DNA of 64,000 nucleotides from Sipunculus nudus (taxonomy: Eukaryota > Annelida > Sipuncula > Golfingiida > Sipunculidae). Shown here piece by piece: positions 57,687 to 64,000 of the stretch (positions are counted from its first letter, which is position 1; each line of letters starts with the position of its first letter). The DNA lies in assembly GCA_026874595.1 (NCBI GenBank), contig CM049316.1, positions 53,451,676 to 53,515,675 on the forward strand, written 5' to 3'. Made by a program: the position numbers and the translations under genes. The notes beneath the pieces were generated by a model, which saw nothing but the letters and a program-made list of their open reading frames with translations, had not been told where the DNA came from and did no database searches.

Positions 57687-59640
57687 ACCATGGCCTCACC
57701 TCACCATGACTGCTGAGCGCTCTACAGTTCTCCTGCTACTTGACCTCTTTACTCTATATCAGCACCTCCTGCATGTCAGTACTTCTGTTTTCATGAATGA
57801 CAGCTGGCCTCACCTCACCATGACTGCTGAGCGCTCTACAGTTCTCCTGCTACTGGACCTCTTCACCCTATATCAGCACCTCCTGCATGTCAGTACCTCT
57901 GTTTTCATGAATGACAGCTGGCCTCACCTCACCATGAATGCTGAGCGCTCTACAGTTCTCCTGCTACTGGACCTCTTTACTCTATATCAGCACCTCCTGC
58001 ATGTCAGTACCTCTGTTTTATGAATGACAGCTGGCCTCACCTCACCATGACTGCTGAGAGCTCTACAGTTCTCCTGCTACTGGACCTCTTCACTTTATAT
58101 CAGCACCTCCTGCATGTCAGTACCTCTGTTTTATGAATGACAGCTGGCCTCACCTCACCATGACTGCTGAGAGTTCTACAGTTCTCCTGCTACTGGACCT
58201 CTTCACTCTATATCAGCACCTCTTGCATGTCAGTACCTCTAATTTATGAATGACAGCTGGCCTCACCTCACCATGACTGCTGAGAGCTCTACAGTTCTCC
58301 TGCTACTGGACCTTTTCACCCTATATCAGCACCTCCTGCATGTCAGTACCTCTGTTTTCATGAATGACGGCTGGCCTCACCTTACCATGACTGCTGAGCA
58401 CTCTACAGTTCTCCTGCTACTGGACCTCTACCCTATATCATTACCTCCTGCATGTCAGTACCTCTGTTTTCATAAATGACAACTGGCTTCACCTCACCAT
58501 GACTGCTGAGCACTATACAGTTCCCCTGCTACTGGACCTCTACCCTATATCATTACCTCCTGCATGTCAGTACCTCTTTTTTCATTAATGACAGCTGGCC
58601 TCACCTCACCATGACTGCTGAGAGCTCTACAGTTCTCCTGCTACTGGACCTCTTCACTCTATATCAGCAACTCCTGCATGTCAGTACCTCTGTTTTCATA
58701 AATGACAGCTGGCCTCACCTCACCATGAATGCTGAGCACTCTACAGTTCTCCTGCTGCTGGACCTCTCCCCTCTATCATTACCTCCTGCATGTCAGTACC
58801 TCTGTTTTCATAAATGACAACTGGCTTCACCTCACCATGACTGCTGAGCACTATACAGTTCCCCTGCTGCTGGACCTCTACCCTATATCATTACCTCCTG
58901 CATGTCAGTACCTCTGTTTTCATGAATGACAGCTGGCCTCACCTCACCATGACTGCTGAGCACTCTACAGTTCTCCTGCTGCTTGACCTCTTCACTCTAT
59001 ATCAGCACCTCCTGCATGTCAGTACCTCTTTTTTCATGAATGACAGCTGGCCTCAACTCACCATGACTGCTGAGAGCTCTACAGTTCTCCTGCTACTGGA
59101 CCTCTTCACTCTATATCAGCAACTCCTGCATGTCAGTACCTCTGTTTTCATAAATGACAGCTGGCCTCACCTCACCATGAATGCTGAGCACTCTACAGTT
59201 CTCCTGCTACTGGACCTCTTCACTCTATATCAGCAACTCCTGCATGTCAGTACCTCTGTTTTCATAAATGACAGCTGGCCTCACCTCACCATGAATGCTG
59301 AGCACTCTACAGTTCTCCTGCTGCTGGACCTCTTCACTAAATCAGCACCTCCTGCATGTCAGTACCTCTGTTTTCATGAATGACAGCTGGCCACACCTCA
59401 CCATGACTGCTGAGCACTCTGCAGTTCTCCTGCTGCTGGACCTCTTCACTAAATCAGCACCTCCTGCATGTCAGTACCTCTGTTTTCATGAATGACAGCT
59501 GGCCTCACCTCACCATGACTGCTGAGAGCTCTACATTTCTCCTGCTACTGGATCTCTTCACTCTATATCAGCAACTCCTGCATGTCAGTACCTCTGTTTT
59601 TATGAATGATGGCTGCCCTTACCTCACTTTGATTGCTGCA
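57687..59640 (+). repeat. 114 bp tandem array, 17 units
   Basis: Units contain GCCTCACCTCACCATGACTG, TCTACAGTTCTCCTGCTACT and CTCCTGCATGTCAGTACC. Modal length is 114 bp (38 codons), with some 111-113 bp. A plus-strand frame reads MNDSWPHLTMTAE, STVLLLLDLF and LLHVSTSVF in each unit, but 1-bp losses (for example near 58020) break it into several pieces (57628-58023, 58246-58479, 58922-59383 and others). I treat it as a satellite. The last piece runs past the array into a unique tail with a stop at 59704-59706 and AATAAA about 10 bp on, which is worth noting but weak. Confidence 0.9.
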
Positions 59641-60599
59641 AACTTCCTTTTTGTTTGCATGGATGGAGTGGAAGTCGCTGATTCTGTGCCAATAGTCTGC
59701 ACATAACTGATATGAAATAAACAGAAGCTTGATTCTTGAATTTCCTTGAAGAGCCAAGAAGCTGACAAATGTTCAGTATGTAGCACACCAGGGAAAGACT
59801 TTCTTGTAAAAATGCTCTTGATATTTATACTTTGCATTTGAATTTTTATACATTTTTTTCACATAATTTTTTGCAGATATATGAAAAAGAGATGAACTTG
59901 ATATCTTGAAGTGGCACTGAAAACATAATTAAACTTGATGTCTGTTTATTGAATTGATTGATTTCCAGGGGTTGGACTGTAAAACCTAATTTCATTACTG
60001 GCATGTAGTTGAACAAATTGCAGATCTTGAACAATAAAACAGATTGCAGCTAATTTGAATAAAAAAATGTTTCCAGTTTGGTACATTATAAACCTTCCAG
60101 ATCTTAACGGGACATAAAAGAAGAGCATGCTATTTTAATGTTCATGATAATCAATGATAATAATTTTCCATGGTAATCAGTGAAAGATTGTAATCTTTTG
60201 TATTGAATCCATCTACCCTGGAGCCTGAATGAATTATTGTTATACTATTATAGAAATGTAGATATTTGACCTTACTCAATTAAGTCATTTAATTGGTCTA
60301 CAAGATTGTACTTCCTTTATAATTTTTATTCCTGATTGCTTGCAACCGTGTCATGACAACATCCCCTAAATATTAATAATTGATTGATTTAATGCTGGCT
60401 TTAACACCAAGGTATCTCAAACTAATGAGCTGCAAGACCGCTATTCTGTTTCAAAATTCCCTGGCTTTTCCAGGGACTGTCCCTTAAAATTACAGTAATA
60501 TCCCATGACTTCAGATGACATTTATAGACTTTTCACCAATCTTGAAAAAAATTATTTATACCCTGAAAACTAATCACTCTTGAATTAAATTCAAAGTAG
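59641..60599. other. Unique AT-rich DNA, no gene seen
   Basis: No recognised features beyond the AATAAA near 59716. Frames at 59846-60034 and 59946-60128 (minus) are unsupported. Confidence 0.4.
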
Positions 60600-61250
60600 T
60601 AGTGAGAACTTGATAACTAACACATAAATAAAAAAAAGCTTCATGAAACAAGCGACGTGATTTTGCATCATGAATTATACAGGCTGTCTGGAGGTGTCAA
60701 TGGCACCCTGTGTGATGTGCAGCTGGTCCAGCTAGCACTTACTAAAATACATATGGTCATCGCTGTGTCTGGTTTCTGTCCATGGACCTGCATGCTTTTC
60801 AATAATTTAATGTGCTGTCCCAGCAGTTTGTGAGACTTCAACATAAAAATAGACCCATAATCCCAGTCAATAATTTAATAGAAACGGCAGATTGCCATTC
60901 ATAGGCATGAGCCCTGGTGTCGGTAGACATGATTTTCGTTCTGCAAGTGCAGGCAGCCGCCATTCATGGCTACATGTGTGCAGTGAACCGTACATGACGG
61001 GCTGATCAAGCAGTTATTAAGAAAGCTAGGGAACTAGTGTATATTCTGTCTGTCAGTGGGATGACCTTCAGACTGGCACTACCTGCCATCCAACAAAGAA
61101 CCAGATTTTCTGTAAATTAGCTCTGTATGACCTTTGTCATTTTTATTGACAAGTCCTGCAGAGCTTCTTGTAGACCTTTTAATACCCATTTTGTGATAAA
61201 TAGATTTCTGTGAGAATCTCCCCTGCAGGGAAGAATACAACACAAAAGTA
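60600..61250. promoter_or_regulatory. Candidate conserved non-coding stretch
   Basis: A non-repetitive block, more GC-balanced than its flanks, with few open frames, and containing CAATAATTTAATG twice (near 60799 and 60869), GCAGGCAGCCGCCATTCATG and GGGCTGATCAAGCAG. The texture suggests a regulatory element, but nothing in the sequence alone proves it. Confidence 0.25.
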
Positions 61251-61880
61251 TTGTTGTAACATATTTAAAAAGGTATTTAATTTATAAATTATATAAAATT
61301 CCCATGAAGAAAGATAACATTTTTACCTTAGCTTTACTGAAGGGTTGACCCACTAATCATTCTTGCAGTTAATAGGACTACAGTCAGAACTGTCACAGCT
61401 TTAAATGTTTATAAAAAGCCTGAAATTAAGTTACTGTGACCTGTCCTTTGCCAGCCAGTTAAGGGGTAAGGAAAGAATCTGTTTTTATGTGCTCTCCGGG
61501 ATAAATTCCTGTAAGATATTATGGTAATTTAAATTTCTAGATCTCCAAGTTTCAATAGTATTCCAAAAAAAAAATATTTATGCACATATGTAAAGACAGT
61601 AAAGCAAGTATATGCACAAAGGTGACTGGACCTGACATTAGCTAAATAATGAAGAGGGTTAATTCTGTATATGCAGTGGAATTTCAGGTAATAATAATTT
61701 TGTTCTTCAGTTTAAGCATTAATTGGCACATATATAAACTGGTTGCCTTCATATCAGCGGGGTTTTATGTTTGTGGTTTTCCATTTTTCACAGTTACATT
61801 GGGTTCCTTTTTGTGGTCAATCATAAGTATATACATGTATATACATTTATTAAAAATTATACCTTTATATGACTTTTATT
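61251..61880. other. AT-rich unique DNA, no gene seen
   Basis: No recognised features. The frame at 61649-61882 is rich in Phe/Ile from AT bias. Confidence 0.4.
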
Positions 61881-62110
61881 AATTGAAATTATTAATTGTA
61901 AAATTAAGCCTAGACAAGCCAGGGCCCAGCCTCCCCTGTTTGTTTATGTGTATGAAACAACCGGTGGCCACTTGACCATGTAATCAATTTATTTAGGGAG
62001 ATTGCTGTTGATTAGAGTATGTAAGTCTTTAATTATTGCTAATTGACAAATGAAACCTTGAATGCCAGTAATCCCCTTTGATGTGGAATCAAAGGGTCAT
62101 GTTTTTCCAC
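61881..62110. promoter_or_regulatory. Candidate enhancer-like block with paired TCF/LEF-type sites
   Basis: ATTAATTG and TCTTTAATTATTGCTAATTG give clustered homeodomain-type cores. CCCTTTGAT (62074-62082) and ATCAAAGGG (62088-62096) are exact inverted copies 5 bp apart, each containing the TCF/LEF consensus CTTTGAT. No open frame of note. Confidence 0.3.
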
Positions 62111-63180
62111 CTTAGTGAATTGACATTTTCTCAAAAACAGTCCCTCATTTCTACCAAAATAAATGGACATTACTTCATTGCTATATAGAAAAGGTTGACT
62201 CAGTAGTGACCCATAGCTGAAAGACTGTCAGACCCACCTCAGCAACACACGTGTACAAATCTCCATATGAACTAATGAGCGCATAGCCTGACTGGATAGA
62301 GCCCAAGAGCTGGCAAGCAACATTTAGGAGAGTTTTTTAAAATAAAAATATAACGAAACAAAGTTAAATACTTTTGAAAGAAATTTTATTAGCACAATCC
62401 ATGAATCAAACCTATATTAATATCCTATTCCTGTTTCAATTTATGGTCAATGCGATCGTTATTTGAAGTATACAGATCACAATTAACTGTCACCTTTAAT
62501 CTGTAGCCTCTGGTATCATTGCTCATACTGAGACGGCATTTATCACAGCGTGATTTCCATTTCACACTCTTTTGGCAAATATTGCAAATTTGAAGCCACT
62601 GCAGATAAGAAGACAACCACAGTATATGTTTGTTCAGTAAGCGGGTGTCATGGTCATTTCTGTCATGGCTGCACCACATGTTTCGAATCAATTTACAAGG
62701 GGGTTATCAGTTTTCAGAACTTTGTCGTAAAAGAGTGTTCATTATGTCCACTTATCTCTGTAGCCATGAAATCGATGAATAGATCTTTTGAGTCAGTACA
62801 ACCATGTATTTGTATATCTGAGATGTGAACATACCAGCTACTGCTAAACTGGAAACTTCAGTTTAATTTCAAATTTATTCCTCATGTCTTTATTTCTTGT
62901 TCAAACTCCCCACAAGTTTTGAATTAATAATAAATTACTCAATTCAAAAAATTTATTTTACAAAATAGGATAAATCTGGCTCTAGTAATGCTCTAGCTCT
63001 AGTTCCTTGCATAGTTCTGTGGTGAAACAGGTGGCTTCACCTACCTTTCGTACTTGGTGGAATGGTTTTGCACCTGCAGTGTGACTTGATGATCACTTTA
63101 ACTATAACCTCAGCTCACAAATCTAGCTGTATAATTCTGGTGTGGCTATATATTTAGAAACACGTTTCTATTGGTTTATT
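62111..63180. other. Unique DNA, Cys-containing open frames on both strands
   Basis: The minus frame 62425-62691 (88 codons) includes a C-x2-C ... C-x2-C arrangement (ICNICQKSVKWKSRCDKCRL), which could be a zinc-binding knuckle in a transposase-like relic. The overlapping plus frame 62550-62828 is also Cys-rich. No start context, splice sites or family could be fixed. Confidence 0.2.
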
Positions 63181-63585
63181 AGTAGATCTTGTTATTCTAA
63201 AGGCAGATATGGAGACCTGGTACTCCCAGGAGACCCATTACATATGGCCTGCGGTCCTTGCCAAGAGCACATCGGAGTAGTAATGACTGGATGGGAGTAG
63301 TGAGATGCATAACACCTGCCTCCTGAGACAGATGACTGGCTGAAGTAGCAGGTCATCATCTGTGATAGAGGACACAGGGATTTTTTTGGTTGTCTCCTCT
63401 GGTGATTGATTGGCTCTCTATTGGACATTGTGTATGGTTACCTGCTGGCCTCAAGGGGACCTTAATTGATTCATTATTACCTTGATCTGTGTGGACTGTG
63501 GAGACATCACATGACATAACGATCCCAACTTACCTCAAACAAACCACAGGAATGTAAAGACTAGGTAGTTACACTGATATGTTTC
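63181..63585. other. Unique, more GC-balanced block
   Basis: Non-repetitive, with GGACCTTAATTGATTCATTA-type motifs. A minus frame at 63192-63428 of 78 codons is Ser/Pro-rich and unsupported by splice sites. Confidence 0.25.
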
Positions 63586-63700
63586 AATGACACACATTGC
63601 ATTACAACAGAAAACAGTGCAGCTGAATATCACACATTGTATTACAACATTAGGTAGTGCAGCTGAATGTCACACATTGCATTACAACATGAGACCGTGC
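63586..63700 (+). repeat. 40 bp tandem repeat, three units
   Basis: TCACACATTG(C/T)ATTACAACA and GTGCAGCTGAAT recur three times at about 40 bp spacing. Confidence 0.85.
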
Positions 63701-64000
63701 ATCCTCTAGATGTATTCTAGATGACAAATGAGTCCAATTTTTATTGTGACTAAGACACGTATATTATGTTTCAGCTATTATGTTTGTTTAAAGTCTCTGA
63801 TTTTGCAAGAAAAACTTGTCCATGCTCTTTCATAGAAAACTTGTTCCGATGTTAATAATATTTTTGACAAAATAATCATCAGGATAGTCATTTAATACCT
63901 CAATATTCATATTTTAGAACTTAAAAGATATATTTTTGAACTAACAAAAGTGTCAATGATATATCATTTTCACTGTTGCTATTATAGTTATCATTGTATC
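63701..64000. other. Unique AT-rich DNA, no gene seen
   Basis: Nothing recognised up to the end of the window. Confidence 0.4.

Noticed and set aside
59704-59722. Stop codon followed by AATAAA as the end of a gene
   Set aside because: AATAAA is frequent in AT-rich DNA, and the upstream frame is satellite sequence broken by frameshifts.
62281-62320. tRNA-like D-arm (TAGCCTGACTGGATAGAGC)
   Set aside because: No B box follows at tRNA spacing and no acceptor stem forms.
63192-63428. 78-codon Ser/Pro-rich minus frame
   Set aside because: No splice sites or start context. The block is noted only as unique, GC-balanced sequence.

Overview
This looks like intergenic or intronic DNA from an AT-rich animal genome, packed with repeats. 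I see no bacterial-type genes, operons or ribosome binding sites. My best guess is a marine invertebrate, probably a bivalve mollusc. That rests on the style of the repeats (several families of non-coding, hairpin-ended elements with tandem-repeat cores), not on a recognised gene, so it is tentative. Almost every open frame in the window is either a reading of a tandem array or a chance frame.

Layout. 1-2270: three tandem copies of a ~165 bp repeat fused to a truncated family-R1 element. 3809-3992: a pogo/Tigger-like MITE with TA target duplication. 7577-9395: two R1 elements joined 3' end to 5' end, then a small LTR-type element (8701-9395) with a tRNA-Pro-type primer site, a purine tract and a tRNA-like A box/B box inside its terminal repeat. 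12660-13140: a 26 bp minisatellite. 13141-21439: mostly unique DNA, some resembling conserved non-coding sequence. 21440-21526: (AT)n. 22272-23600: R1 fragments. 24718-29710: a 5 kb array of a 36 bp unit that is open on both strands. It ends next to a good 3' splice site and the only convincing coding exon candidate (29729-29900, + strand, phase 2 start, phase 0 end, 57 codons, product not recognised). 30490-33516: ~147 bp and 40-44 bp tandem arrays and a family-R3 element. 33990-34830: candidate conserved regulatory sequence. 36671-42790: a 40 bp minisatellite split by a nest of three elements. 43612-48384: short repeats, a short R1 copy and a 1.76 kb element with terminal inverted repeats. 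49022-57686: R1, R2 and R3 elements, with an R3 copy inside an R1 core. 57687-59640: a 114 bp (38-codon) array of 17 units. 59641-64000: mostly unique, with enhancer-like stretches.

The unifying signal is a set of four element families (called R1-R4 here) with no sequence identity between their ends but the same architecture: a T-run, then a 5' end; 11-14 bp subterminal inverted repeats; a 3' hairpin; and a terminal CTTG or CTAG followed by TT. All carry tandem cores, and all carry the palindrome GGTGGCGCCACC, present 15 times exactly. The architecture fits non-autonomous rolling-circle (Helitron2/Helentron-type) elements. No Rep/helicase gene is present, so they would be mobilised in trans. 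The palindrome contains AGGTGGCGC, which fits the core of the CTCF motif, so the elements may spread insulator-like sites.
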